A stretch of DNA of 64,000 nt from JBLIDK01 sp047632595 (lineage in GTDB: Bacteria; Bacteroidota; Bacteroidia; Sphingobacteriales; Sphingobacteriaceae), in assembly GCA_047632595.1 (NCBI GenBank), contig JBLIDK010000004.1, positions 1 to 64,000 of the forward strand, written 5' to 3'. Positions 17,510-26,287 of this stretch are shown here, piece after piece; positions within the stretch are counted from its first letter, which is position 1; every line of letters starts with the position of its first letter. Position numbers and translations under genes: made by a program. Under the pieces are notes generated by a model. It searched no databases. It was not told where the DNA came from and was given only the letters and a program-made list of their open reading frames with translations.

Positions 17510-17525
17510 TATAGATTTGTCTAAA
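17510..17525. promoter_or_regulatory. operator-like palindrome 2 overlapping a -7 box and the start
   Basis: TATAGATTTGTCTAAA has arms TAG/CTA with TATAG...CTAAA around six bases. TAGATTTG (17512-17519) inside it matches the -7 consensus TAnnTTTG. The ATG at 17528 follows within about 9 bases, so the mRNA would be leaderless or nearly so, and a bound repressor would block the promoter. Confidence 0.55.
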
Positions 17526-17527
17526 AT

Positions 17528-18766
17528 ATGAGAAAAGCACTTTATTTCCTTTTTGTTTTTTTGGCATTTATTGTTGCCACAACATTAATTTCTTGTGAGA
17601 AAATTTTACCCACAGCACCAGAGAGTAATGAAGTGTTGGCTGAGCCAATAGCTGATTTAAGTCCTTCGCAACTAGCCTTACACATTAAAGGCGATGAAGA
17701 ATTTGCTCGGATTTTCTCAGAAGCTGAGGGGTTAGGACCCGTTTTTGTTCAAAATTCATGTGAAAGTTGCCATGTTGGCGATGGAAAAGGGAATCCTTTC
17801 AATAATTTAACTCGCTTTGGGCGATATGACACCGCAAATATGTGGGACCCACTTTTGGCAATTGGTGGTCCACAAATTCAGCACAGAGCAATTTCAAACT
17901 ATAAAGGAGAAGAGCTTCCACCCAATGTTCAAAGTTCTCAATTTATAGCTCCCAACGTAACGGGATTAGGTTATTTAGGAGCTGTTTTAGATGCCGATAT
18001 TTTAGCAATGTCTGACCCATTTGATAGCGACAATGACGGAATTAGTGGTGTGGTTCAACTAGTAGATAAGCCTGATTTTTTAAATCCTGATCCACGTTAC
18101 CATACACCACAAGCAGGAGGGAAGTACATAGGGCGTTTTGGTAGAAAATCTTCGGCAATTGACCTTGTTCAACAAACAGTTGGCGCTTACAAACAAGATA
18201 TGGGCATCACATCTGATTTTGATACTCAAGACCCTGTTAATTTTCAAGATTCGCGATTCGCTGATGACAATGTTCCAGATCCAGAAATCCCTGCTGCAAC
18301 GTTAAACAAAGTGGTGTTTTACTTACAAACCTTAGAAGCTCCACGTAGAAGAAATGAAAACGTCCCATCAGTAATAGCTGGAGAAGCAGTATTCTTAAAA
18401 ATTGGCTGTGAGTCTTGTCATAAATCAACTCTTAAAACAGGTCAATCAGAAATTGCGGCTTTAGATCAAGTAGAGTTTCACCCTTATACCGACATGCTTT
18501 TGCACGACATGGGAGCAGATTTAGATGATAAGTACACCGAAGGTGTAGTTGAAACCTTTGAGTGGCGCACAATGCCGTTATGGGGCTATGGTTTGCAAGC
18601 AGAGTCGCAAGGTTCACAAATATATTTATTACATGATGGTAGAGCCAAAACCTTAGCAGAAGCAATTAATTTTCATGGCGGAGAAGCTGCTGCTAGTCGG
18701 GATAATTATAAAGCCCTAACCCCAACCGAAAAGCAACAATTGGAAGTGTTTTTAAACTCACTATAA
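17528..18766 (+). CDS. di-heme c-type cytochrome, thiol oxidoreductase-like (DUF1111-type) lipoprotein
   Basis: 412 residues. A lipobox LISC near residue 23 suggests a lipoprotein anchored outside the inner membrane. Two CxxCH heme c sites are present, C78-ESC-H82 and C294-ESC-H298. Between them are DNDGISGVV and GRFGRKSSAIDLVQQT, typical of the di-heme oxidoreductase family that resembles MauG/peroxidases. It probably carries electrons in the periplasm; the true substrate is not known. The stop overlaps the next ATG by one base, so translation is coupled to the Rieske and porin genes. Two palindromes and a -7 box sit immediately before the start. Confidence 0.88.
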   Translation: MRKALYFLFVFLAFIVATTLISCEKILPTAPESNEVLAEPIADLSPSQLALHIKGDEEFARIFSEAEGLGPVFVQNSCESCHVGDGKGNPFNNLTRFGRYDTANMWDPLLAIGGPQIQHRAISNYKGEELPPNVQSSQFIAPNVTGLGYLGAVLDADILAMSDPFDSDNDGISGVVQLVDKPDFLNPDPRYHTPQAGGKYIGRFGRKSSAIDLVQQTVGAYKQDMGITSDFDTQDPVNFQDSRFADDNVPDPEIPAATLNKVVFYLQTLEAPRRRNENVPSVIAGEAVFLKIGCESCHKSTLKTGQSEIAALDQVEFHPYTDMLLHDMGADLDDKYTEGVVETFEWRTMPLWGYGLQAESQGSQIYLLHDGRAKTLAEAINFHGGEAAASRDNYKALTPTEKQQLEVFLNSL

Positions 18767-19188
18767 TGGAAACCAGAAAGACTTTTATCAAAAAATCATT
18801 AACCATTGGAGCCATGTGCTGCACTGGGATAATGACTGGAGTTTTGGCTTCTTGTTCGTCCATTCGCTACGTAGCATTTAAAGAGAATAATGGGGTAATT
18901 TCCATACCGCTTAGCGCTTTCGTGAAGAATGATAAGGTGTTGATTGACGAATCCAAGTTAAAAGCCCCATTGTTAGTGGTCAAACAAGAAAATACCTACC
19001 AAGCATTGTTGATGTTATGTACGCACAAGGCCTGCACTCTAGAAGCGAATGGTGCAGTTTTGGTTTGTCCTTGCCACGGTTCAGAATTTAGTTCAAGCGG
19101 TAAAGTTTTAGTAGGTCCAGCTTCAAAAGACCTATTTGAATATCCTTGCAAAGCAGAAAAAGACACTTTAAACATTAAAATAGCCTAA
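18766..19188 (+). CDS. Rieske [2Fe-2S] protein
   Basis: 140 residues. The N-terminus ETRKTFIKKSLTIGAMCC followed by VLASCSS resembles a Tat-like or lipoprotein export signal. The cluster ligands are C85-T-H87 and C101-P-C-H104, the Rieske CxH...CxxH pattern. C90 and C103 can form the disulfide found in high-potential Rieske proteins. It is much shorter than a cytochrome bc1 Rieske subunit, so it more likely passes electrons to or from the adjacent di-heme cytochrome in the periplasm. It overlaps both neighbours by one base (stop/ATG). Confidence 0.92.
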   Translation: METRKTFIKKSLTIGAMCCTGIMTGVLASCSSIRYVAFKENNGVISIPLSAFVKNDKVLIDESKLKAPLLVVKQENTYQALLMLCTHKACTLEANGAVLVCPCHGSEFSSSGKVLVGPASKDLFEYPCKAEKDTLNIKIA

Positions 19189-20372
19189 TGAAAGCACTAT
19201 TTCTTATCATATTGAGTCTTTTTTCATTGGCTATTTTAGCACAAGAAGACAGCACCAAGTTAAATCAAGATGCTATTTACAACCGACCATTTATTAATGT
19301 TGGCGAAACTAGAACAGCCGTGGGTGGTTACATTGAGGGAAACACCAATTATTTTGTAGAAGATGGAATTACGGAGGGTTTTTCAATGGAGTTAAGGCGT
19401 TTTAATATCTTCTTGTTTTCACAAATTGGGAAGCGCATAAAACTACTTTCTGAGCTTGAGTTTGAACATGGTACTGAAGAAATTGCAATAGAAACGGCCA
19501 TATTGGACTTTTCAATTGCACAAGGCATTACTTTTAGAGCAGGAATTTTGCTTCCAGCAATAGGAGTGTTTAATACCAATCACGATTCACCCAATTGGGG
19601 CTTTGTAGAACGACCAATTTCATCAACTGGCATTATTCCTACAACCTTAAGTGAAGTAGGATTTGGTTTTCAAGGGAAATTATACCCAACTGACCAAGTA
19701 ATTCTTAGCTACGACGCTTATTTGGTGAATGGTTTAAGAGACAATATTATTCTTAACAATAGCGGTCGTACAGACATCAGTCAGGGTAAAAGCCCTGAAA
19801 TGTTCGGAGAAGATAACAACGGTTCTCCGATGTTAAACGGAAGAATAAGCATTGCGAACCGTAATATCGGCGAAATAGGCTTTTCAACCTATGGCGGAAC
19901 CTACAATTCGTACCGTTTAGAAGGTGAAGCAGTAGATGTAAATCGTAAGATGTGGTTGTTTGCTGCAGACTTTTCAACTTCAATAAACAACTTACAAATA
20001 ATAGGAGAGGTGGTGAAGGCAAAAATTGATGTCCCAACTGCTATTAACGAAATTTACGGAACAGATCAATTAGGTGGATTTGTAGACTTTACCTACCCAA
20101 TTTATAAAGGCAAAGTGGGTTGGTTTGAGAACAGTGAAATACAACTTGCTTTGAGAGGGGAGTATGCCGACTTCAATCAAGGAAACTTCACCACCAACAT
20201 TAATACTCGCAAAGGCGATGAAAACATGGGTTACGGAGTTGGGTTAAGCTTTTTGCCACAGCCCGGCACTCGAATCAGAGCCAATTATCGCTACAATCAG
20301 GTAACTGATGTCTTGGCAAATCCAGCAGCCAAAATTGCAGGCTTCCAATTTGGGGTAGCTAGTTATTTTTAA
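19188..20372 (+). CDS. outer-membrane beta-barrel protein (porin-like)
   Basis: 394 residues. Signal peptide about 1-19 (ending LAQ). The rest is alternating polar and hydrophobic strands with many aromatic turns (LRRFNIFLFSQIGKRIKLLSE, FAADFSTSINNLQIIGEVVKA, GYGVGLSFLPQPGTRIRANY), ending in FQFGVASYF. A C-terminal Phe fits an outer-membrane barrel. It is the third gene of the cytochrome-Rieske-porin operon and starts one base inside the previous stop. It may admit the substrate of that electron chain; this is an inference from position. A relation to phosphate-selective porins is possible but unproven. Confidence 0.78.
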   Translation: MKALFLIILSLFSLAILAQEDSTKLNQDAIYNRPFINVGETRTAVGGYIEGNTNYFVEDGITEGFSMELRRFNIFLFSQIGKRIKLLSELEFEHGTEEIAIETAILDFSIAQGITFRAGILLPAIGVFNTNHDSPNWGFVERPISSTGIIPTTLSEVGFGFQGKLYPTDQVILSYDAYLVNGLRDNIILNNSGRTDISQGKSPEMFGEDNNGSPMLNGRISIANRNIGEIGFSTYGGTYNSYRLEGEAVDVNRKMWLFAADFSTSINNLQIIGEVVKAKIDVPTAINEIYGTDQLGGFVDFTYPIYKGKVGWFENSEIQLALRGEYADFNQGNFTTNINTRKGDENMGYGVGLSFLPQPGTRIRANYRYNQVTDVLANPAAKIAGFQFGVASYF

Positions 20373-20397
20373 TTTCTCAGTTTTTATTGAAAATTTG

Positions 20398-20536
20398 GTC
20401 ATCCTGAGTGCCTGACTGTAGTGTAACGAAAGGAAGGTGTATCGAAGGGCGTCCAAATTATTTAATGCGGTAAAAACCTGTGCTTCGATACATCCCTGAA
20501 GCTCCTTCGTCGGTCTAGGATTTTCATCAGAATGAC
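20398..20536. repeat. nested inverted repeat (intergenic, REP-like)
   Basis: The outer arms 20398-20407 and 20527-20536 (GTCATCCTGA against TCAGAATGAC) pair at 9 of 10 bases, and the inner arms 20438-20447 and 20483-20492 (TGTATCGAAG/CTTCGATACA) are perfect. Such sequences recur between genes in Bacteroidota. Positions 20472-20492 are identical to 35191-35211. It lies between two convergent genes. Confidence 0.7.
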
Positions 20537-20582
20537 GGTTTTTTGGCTTGTAGCCTGCAGCTCGAGGCTTTTAGCTTATTTC

Positions 20583-22028
20583 TTATTTCCTACTCACCCC
20601 CCAAATCCCTACAAAAGTTAAAAAACCATTCAAAATCAAAATTTCGAAACCAAATTTATAGCCACCTAATAGTTCAACAGAGTTAGCATTAATGAAGTAA
20701 CAGATAATCGGAGAAATAATACACACAACCGGTACCCATTTGTCTAGTACTTTACGCTTGCTAAACAGTCCAAAAGCGAACATGCCCAGTAATGGTCCGT
20801 AAGTATATCCTGCTACTTTAAACAACTCCGTAATAATTGCCCCGTCATTTAATTGATTAAACAACAAAATCACCAAGAAAAGCACGCCAGAGAAACCAAC
20901 ATGAACCCAAGTTCTCAACTTTACATTCTCGCCTACTCGTTCAAACCCCAAAATATCTATACAAAATGAAGTAGTTAGTGCCGTTAAAGCAGAATCGGCA
21001 CTGGAATACGCCGCGGCAATTAATCCCACCACAAACAAGCCACCAATAACCGGAGAAAAATGTTTTAATGCTAGTAAAGGATACAATTGATCGGTCTTAG
21101 TTGGAATTTCTATGCCTAATTGATTGGCATATAAGTAAAGCAAGGCTCCTAATCCCAAAAACAACAGATTCACAAAAACCAATACAATGCTAAAGCTGAA
21201 CATGTTTTTCTGAGCATCGCTAATAGAAGGACAAGCTAAATTTTTCTGCATCATGTCTTGGTCCAAACCAGTCATTACAATGCAAATAAACATCCCACTA
21301 AAAAACTGCTTAAAAAAGTAATTTGGCGACTGCGGATCCCAATAAAACATCTTGGAATAGGATGAGTCTTGAACATTAGAAACAATTTCTCCAATACTCC
21401 AATTCAACTCCTTCCCAATAAAGAAAATGGTAAAAACCACTGCCAATAGCATAAACAGCGTTTGAAGCGTATCCGTATAAATAATGGTCTTAATACCGTT
21501 TTTAAAAGTGTACACCCATATTAAGCCAATGGTAACCAATACAGTTAGGTAAAAAGGAATGTTAAACGCATCAAAAACGGCTAATTGCAGCACTGTAGCA
21601 ACTAAAAACAGTCTAAATGAAGCGCCAATGACTCTAGAAAGCAAGAAATAAGCCGCTCCGGTCTTGTAACTATAAAATCCTAATCGCTCTAATAAATACC
21701 CATAAATGGAAGTTAGTTTTAATCGGTAGTAGAGTGGTAAAAGCACCGTTGCAATAACCACATAACCCACCAAGTAACCAAAAACTACTTGCATGTACGA
21801 AAATTGCTCATTTAGTGCACCTACTTTACCTACAACTCCTGGAATTGAAATAAAAGTTACCCCAGAAAGAGAGGCTCCAATCATTCCGAATGCTACCAAA
21901 GGCCAGGGAGCCTTGCGGTTTCCTAAATAAAACGAGGATTTGTCGCTACTTTTGCCCGTGAAGTAGCTAATAAGTAGTAATAAGACAAAATATCCGACAA
22001 CAAAAAGGGTTACTATTAAAGGAGTCAT
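20583..22028 (-). CDS. sodium:solute symporter (SSS family)
   Basis: 481 residues, mostly hydrophobic, with about 12-13 predicted membrane helices. FFVGYFVLLLLISYFTGKSSDKSSFYLGNRK-type opening, GASLSGVTFISIPG, and AAYSSADSALTALTTSFCIDI are hallmark SSS segments; the last is the sodium-binding helix region. It imports an organic solute such as a sugar, amino acid or sialic acid with Na+; the solute cannot be told. ATG start. It is transcribed away from recR and toward the repeat region. Confidence 0.9.
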   Translation of the reverse strand: MTPLIVTLFVVGYFVLLLLISYFTGKSSDKSSFYLGNRKAPWPLVAFGMIGASLSGVTFISIPGVVGKVGALNEQFSYMQVVFGYLVGYVVIATVLLPLYYRLKLTSIYGYLLERLGFYSYKTGAAYFLLSRVIGASFRLFLVATVLQLAVFDAFNIPFYLTVLVTIGLIWVYTFKNGIKTIIYTDTLQTLFMLLAVVFTIFFIGKELNWSIGEIVSNVQDSSYSKMFYWDPQSPNYFFKQFFSGMFICIVMTGLDQDMMQKNLACPSISDAQKNMFSFSIVLVFVNLLFLGLGALLYLYANQLGIEIPTKTDQLYPLLALKHFSPVIGGLFVVGLIAAAYSSADSALTALTTSFCIDILGFERVGENVKLRTWVHVGFSGVLFLVILLFNQLNDGAIITELFKVAGYTYGPLLGMFAFGLFSKRKVLDKWVPVVCIISPIICYFINANSVELLGGYKFGFEILILNGFLTFVGIWGVSRK

Positions 22029-22097
22029 AAAAAATATTTTTCGAAACTACTAAGAATTGATGGGAAAGGGTAAATCTAAATTTTAACTTCGCACAAG

Positions 22098-22715
22098 ATG
22101 AACTTGAGTTCAAAAATATTAGAACAAGCGGTAGATGAGTTTGCCAAGTTGCCTGGAGTGGGGAGCAGAACTGCTTTGCGATTGGTTTTGCACCTGCTAA
22201 AACAGTCGCCCCAAGAGGTGGAAAACTTTGGTTTAATTCTTCAAAACTTGAAGAAAGACATTCACGTTTGCAAAATATGCTTCAATATTGCCGATTCTAG
22301 CACCTGCGAAATCTGTGCAAACCGAAGTAGAAAAAAAGAAATTATCTGTGTGGTACAAGATATTCGTGATGTAATGGCAATTGAACAAACCAGTCAATAC
22401 AATGGTACTTTTCATGTATTGGGTGGCTTAATTTCGCCAATGGACAGTGTTGGACCTTCAGATTTGGCAATTGAGCCTTTAATTGAGCGAGTAAAAAACA
22501 ACGAGGTAAAAGAAATTATTTTAGCATTAAGTGCTACAATGGAGGGAGATACAACCATTTTTTATCTCTATAAAAAACTCCAACCTTTTAACATATTAAT
22601 AAGCACCATTGCACGCGGCATTGCTATTGGTGGCGAACTTGAATATACTGATGAGGTTACTTTAGCTCGATCTATCGCGACTAGAATTCCCTACGAAAAC
22701 AATTTAAAAGGCTAA
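22098..22715 (+). CDS. recR: recombination mediator protein RecR
   Basis: 205 residues, standard length. Helix-hairpin-helix LPGVGSRTALRLVLHLL (18-34), a four-Cys zinc finger CKICFNIADSSTCEIC (about 57-72), and a Toprim domain (about 80-175, ICVVQDIRDVMAIEQ and LSATMEGDTT). With RecO and RecF it loads RecA on gapped DNA. Its TAA shares one base with the ATG of the glycosyltransferase gene. Confidence 0.97.
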   Translation: MNLSSKILEQAVDEFAKLPGVGSRTALRLVLHLLKQSPQEVENFGLILQNLKKDIHVCKICFNIADSSTCEICANRSRKKEIICVVQDIRDVMAIEQTSQYNGTFHVLGGLISPMDSVGPSDLAIEPLIERVKNNEVKEIILALSATMEGDTTIFYLYKKLQPFNILISTIARGIAIGGELEYTDEVTLARSIATRIPYENNLKG

Positions 22716-24721
22716 TGGGCGAAGAACAATCTAAATCCGTCCAACCAACTATGAAATTATCTGTCATCATAGTTAACTACAACGTGAAGTTCTTTTTAGA
22801 GCAAACATTACGCTCGGTACGCAAGGCAGTGCGCAATATTGACGCAGAAGTGTGGGTAGTAGATAACAATTCAGTAGACGGCTCTTTAGCTATGCTTGAA
22901 GATAAGTTTCCGGAAGTGAAGCTCATAGCCAACAAAGACAATACTGGCTTCTCAAAAGCAAACAACCAAGCCATTCGCGAGTCAAAAGGGGAGTATGTGC
23001 TTTTGCTAAACCCCGATACCGTTGTTCAAGAAGATACTTTTGAAAAGTGCATTCAGTTTATGGATTCGCACGAAGATGCCGGAGCTTTAGGAGTTAAAAT
23101 GCTGGATGGGAAGGGTAAATTTTTACCTGAATCTAAGCGTGGTTTACCTACTCCGAGTGTGGCTTTTTATAAAATATTCGGACTTTCAAAACTCTTCCCA
23201 AAATCTAAAACATTTGGGCAATACCATCTTAAATATTTGCCAATGAACGAGGTAAATGTGGTTGACGTATTAAGTGGTGCCTTTATGTTTATGCGTAAGG
23301 CCTGTTTAGACAAATGTGGCTTGCTTGATGAGCAGTTTTTTATGTACGGAGAGGACATTGATTTAAGTTATCGTATCACAAAATCTGGCTATAAGAATTA
23401 CTACTTTCCCGAAACGCAAATAATTCATTATAAGGGAGAAAGTACTAAGAAAAGCAGCGTAAACTATGTGTTTGTTTTTTATAGGGCAATGGCAATTTTT
23501 GCTAAAAAACACTTTAGTGCCAAACGTGCAAATTCGTTTGCTTTACTTATCAATTTAGCAATTTATTTACGTGCAACTTGGGCAGTTTTAGGTCGAGTGT
23601 TAAACCGTTTGGCTTTTCCAATTTTAGACTCGGTAATGCTCTACGGTGGACTGTATTTCTTGAAATTGTACTGGGAAAATAACCACAAATATGTATCAGA
23701 GCCTTACTCAATTGAGTTCTTAACCATCGCTGCTCCTTCGTACATCTTGCTTTGGTTAACTGGTATATTCTTAGCTGGAGGTTATGATAGGCCCTTAAAA
23801 ATGTCGCGCATATGGCGTGGACTAATTTTAGGCACGTTGGCAATCATCATCATGTATGCTTTTATCAGCTTAGATTATCGATTTAGTCGAGCGTTGGTAT
23901 TACTTGGCTCATTCTGGGCATTTATAGCTGTAACGCTTTCGCGGATGGTCTACAACTTTATAAAAAGTGGAACCTTCAATGTTGATAGTACTACAACGCA
24001 TCGTGTGGTAATTGTTGGAAGCAAGTATGAGGGAAGCAGAGTGCTAAACCTAATGCAGCAAGTAAATAACAAAATGAATTTTATTGGATTCATTTATCCT
24101 TATACCAGCGAAGACCACGACAAAGAGGAATTTGTTGGGAACGTTAGCCAGTTGAATGATATCTGCACCGTTTACAACATCAATGAAATCATTTTTTGTA
24201 ATAAAGACATTCCATCCACAGACATCATTTCCATCATGTCGAATTTAGAAATTAAAGACATGGAATATAAAATTGTCCCAGATGAAGGAAGCTTTATTAT
24301 TGGCAGTAATTCAACCGATGCGGCTGGAAGTTTATACTCAATTGAGATTAAGTTGAGTATAACAGATGTGGTTTACAAACGCGCAAAACGAATTTTAGAC
24401 AGTGTAATCTGCTTGTATTTGCTAGTAACACTTCCGCTTAACTTATTTATAATTAAAAAACCGTTTGGCCTATTAAGCAATTGGTTTGCAGTGTTTTTTG
24501 GCAAAAAATCGTGGGTAGGTTTCGACTTAAATAATGATTTACAAGACAATTTACTACCAACAATTAAGTCAGGGGTATTAAATCCATCAGATGCATTAGA
24601 AGAAGTTTCGCTTAATCCACAAACAAGAGCTCGCTTAAACATGTTGTACGCTCGACATTACAAGCCAGAAAATGACTTAATCATAATTTACAAAGGCTAT
24701 CGCCAACTTGGTCGCAGATAA
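22715..24721 (+). CDS. family 2 glycosyltransferase fused to a degenerate polyprenyl glycosylphosphotransferase-like half
   Basis: 668 residues. GT2 domain at about 13-250 (LSVIIVNYNVKFFLEQTL, VVDNNSVDGS, LLNPDTVV, FFMYGEDIDLSYR). Membrane helices follow at about 305-400. A nucleotide-binding-like domain begins near 428 (HRVVIVGSKYEGSRVLNLM), as in WbaP-type enzymes. The end (about 550-668, YKRAKRILDSVICLYLLV) starts like the WbaP catalytic domain but lacks its KFRSM core, so phosphosugar transfer is doubtful. It probably acts in surface polysaccharide assembly. The start may instead be M13 (22751), which begins the GT2 fold directly. Confidence 0.82.
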   Translation: MGEEQSKSVQPTMKLSVIIVNYNVKFFLEQTLRSVRKAVRNIDAEVWVVDNNSVDGSLAMLEDKFPEVKLIANKDNTGFSKANNQAIRESKGEYVLLLNPDTVVQEDTFEKCIQFMDSHEDAGALGVKMLDGKGKFLPESKRGLPTPSVAFYKIFGLSKLFPKSKTFGQYHLKYLPMNEVNVVDVLSGAFMFMRKACLDKCGLLDEQFFMYGEDIDLSYRITKSGYKNYYFPETQIIHYKGESTKKSSVNYVFVFYRAMAIFAKKHFSAKRANSFALLINLAIYLRATWAVLGRVLNRLAFPILDSVMLYGGLYFLKLYWENNHKYVSEPYSIEFLTIAAPSYILLWLTGIFLAGGYDRPLKMSRIWRGLILGTLAIIIMYAFISLDYRFSRALVLLGSFWAFIAVTLSRMVYNFIKSGTFNVDSTTTHRVVIVGSKYEGSRVLNLMQQVNNKMNFIGFIYPYTSEDHDKEEFVGNVSQLNDICTVYNINEIIFCNKDIPSTDIISIMSNLEIKDMEYKIVPDEGSFIIGSNSTDAAGSLYSIEIKLSITDVVYKRAKRILDSVICLYLLVTLPLNLFIIKKPFGLLSNWFAVFFGKKSWVGFDLNNDLQDNLLPTIKSGVLNPSDALEEVSLNPQTRARLNMLYARHYKPENDLIIIYKGYRQLGRR

Positions 24722-24727
24722 TTATTT

Positions 24728-25588
24728 ATGAAATACACCCTTATAATTGCCCTTATGTTTTTCTTCACAAATTCCATTGCTGGAAAAATCAAAATTCAAA
24801 AAGACCTTAACTACGTTGCCCCAACATTTAAAGATTTTGATCTTAAAAAGCACAAGTTAGATGTCTATTACCCCGAAAACTCAGAAAAAGTTCGTGATGT
24901 AATAGTATTTATTCATGGCGGTGGCTGGGAAAAAGGTCAGAAAGAAAGCTACAAGTGGATGGGGCGTAAATGGGCTAAAAAAGGAAAAGTAGCAGTTATA
25001 ATTAACTATCGCTTAGCACCTGGAATTGATTATACAGGCATGATGAGAGACGGAGCAAGAGCACTCAACTGGATTTATGAAAACATTGGTTATTATGGAG
25101 GAAACAGAGATCGTATATTCGTTTCAGGACACAGTGCAGGTGGTCATTTGGCAGCATTACTAGCTTATGATAAACAATATTTTGAATCGCTAAACTCGAA
25201 AAACCCAGTACATGGTGCGGTTTTAATAGATGCTTTTGGACTAAACTTATTCAACTATCTAAAGGAAATTCACAAACCAGAATACGCTAAGAAGTACGAC
25301 TTCTATAAAACATTTACAGACAACGAATTGGAATGGCAAAAAGCTACTCCGGCGAATTACATTGGTAGGAGAGATGTGCCCGTTTTTGTGGCCATGGGAG
25401 GTAAAACTTATCCAGGCATAAAATTGGGGACCGCTCGCTTTATGGAAGGCTTAAAAGGTCCTTTAAATGACTCTTATTATATCTATCACGAGTTTCCAAA
25501 AAAGCGCCATGTTCCAATGGTTACTCAAATGTTACGGTCAAAAAACTCGATGTATTCAAAAATTGAGTCCTTTATGCTTTCAAATTAG
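24728..25588 (+). CDS. alpha/beta hydrolase, carboxylesterase (HGGGW) type
   Basis: 286 residues with a signal peptide (about 1-19, ending SIAG). The oxyanion-hole motif HGGGW (near 63), nucleophile elbow GHSAG with Ser136, and a C-terminal His in KKRHVPM fit the hormone-sensitive-lipase/esterase fold. It is probably a periplasmic or secreted esterase of unknown substrate. It starts six bases after the glycosyltransferase stop, so both may share an mRNA. Its 3' end overlaps the convergent HsdR-N gene by nine bases. Confidence 0.87.
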   Translation: MKYTLIIALMFFFTNSIAGKIKIQKDLNYVAPTFKDFDLKKHKLDVYYPENSEKVRDVIVFIHGGGWEKGQKESYKWMGRKWAKKGKVAVIINYRLAPGIDYTGMMRDGARALNWIYENIGYYGGNRDRIFVSGHSAGGHLAALLAYDKQYFESLNSKNPVHGAVLIDAFGLNLFNYLKEIHKPEYAKKYDFYKTFTDNELEWQKATPANYIGRRDVPVFVAMGGKTYPGIKLGTARFMEGLKGPLNDSYYIYHEFPKKRHVPMVTQMLRSKNSMYSKIESFMLSN

Positions 25589-26080
25589 CGCAGTATAAGC
25601 CGGAAGGTCATCCAGAATAGTATAATCACCTTTTTCATGATCAATTTTGCACACCAAATGCATTAAACCATTGCTAATAACCAAGTAAGGTGCTTTTATT
25701 TTGGTATTATACATAGCGGCTTGGTCAAACACGTTTTGTTTTAGCTTTACGGATGGAGCTTTGCACTCAACCAATACCAATGCTTCGCCTTGCGAGTTGT
25801 AGCAAATAATATCGCTACGTTTTTGTTGTTTATTGTAGGATAAACCACCTTCACATTTAATTAAATTCTTAGGGTACTTTTTATTTTCTATAAAAAAGTG
25901 CAGAACATTTTGACGAACCCATTCCTCGGGAGTTAAAAGAATTTCTTTCTTCCTTAAAATATCAAAAACATACTCGTTCCCATCTTTGATACGGATATCA
26001 AGATTAAATTGAGGCAGGTTTAAGGGAACTCGGTTCATTTGGCTGCAATTTATTAAATAAGTTGGGAAGGGCATATACAT
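25580..26080 (-). CDS. orphan HsdR N-terminal-domain (PD-(D/E)XK nuclease-like) protein
   Basis: 166 residues. PEEWVRQNVLHFFIENKKYP is the usual opening of the HsdR_N family, followed by a candidate nuclease core RSDIICYN...ALVLVECKAP, with Asp and the E-C-K of a PD-(D/E)XK site. No hsdM, hsdS or helicase part is present, so this is not a restriction system. Single-domain proteins of this type are common in Bacteroidota and, from memory, often sit next to holA. Here a T9SS gene and about 480 bases of repeats lie between them. Function unknown. Confidence 0.8.
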   Translation of the reverse strand: MYMPFPTYLINCSQMNRVPLNLPQFNLDIRIKDGNEYVFDILRKKEILLTPEEWVRQNVLHFFIENKKYPKNLIKCEGGLSYNKQQKRSDIICYNSQGEALVLVECKAPSVKLKQNVFDQAAMYNTKIKAPYLVISNGLMHLVCKIDHEKGDYTILDDLPAYTALI

Positions 26081-26287
26081 TAAAGAATAGTAAACCAGCC
26101 ATCAGCTTTTGGTTGAAGGTAATTATTCAATGTTAGAAGAGTTATGATGGATTAAAAATTACTAATCATAACATATAAGAGAATTATCTAGCAAGTCATC
26201 TTCGCATAGATTAGTAATAAGTTATTAACTTAGATAAATCCTTGTTATTAAATTGAGTTATGAACTCACCTCTAAAAGCTATTTGGA

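Noticed and set aside
25580..26080. Restriction-modification system
   Set aside because: Only a stand-alone HsdR N-terminal domain is present; there is no methyltransferase, specificity or helicase gene, so no system can be claimed.
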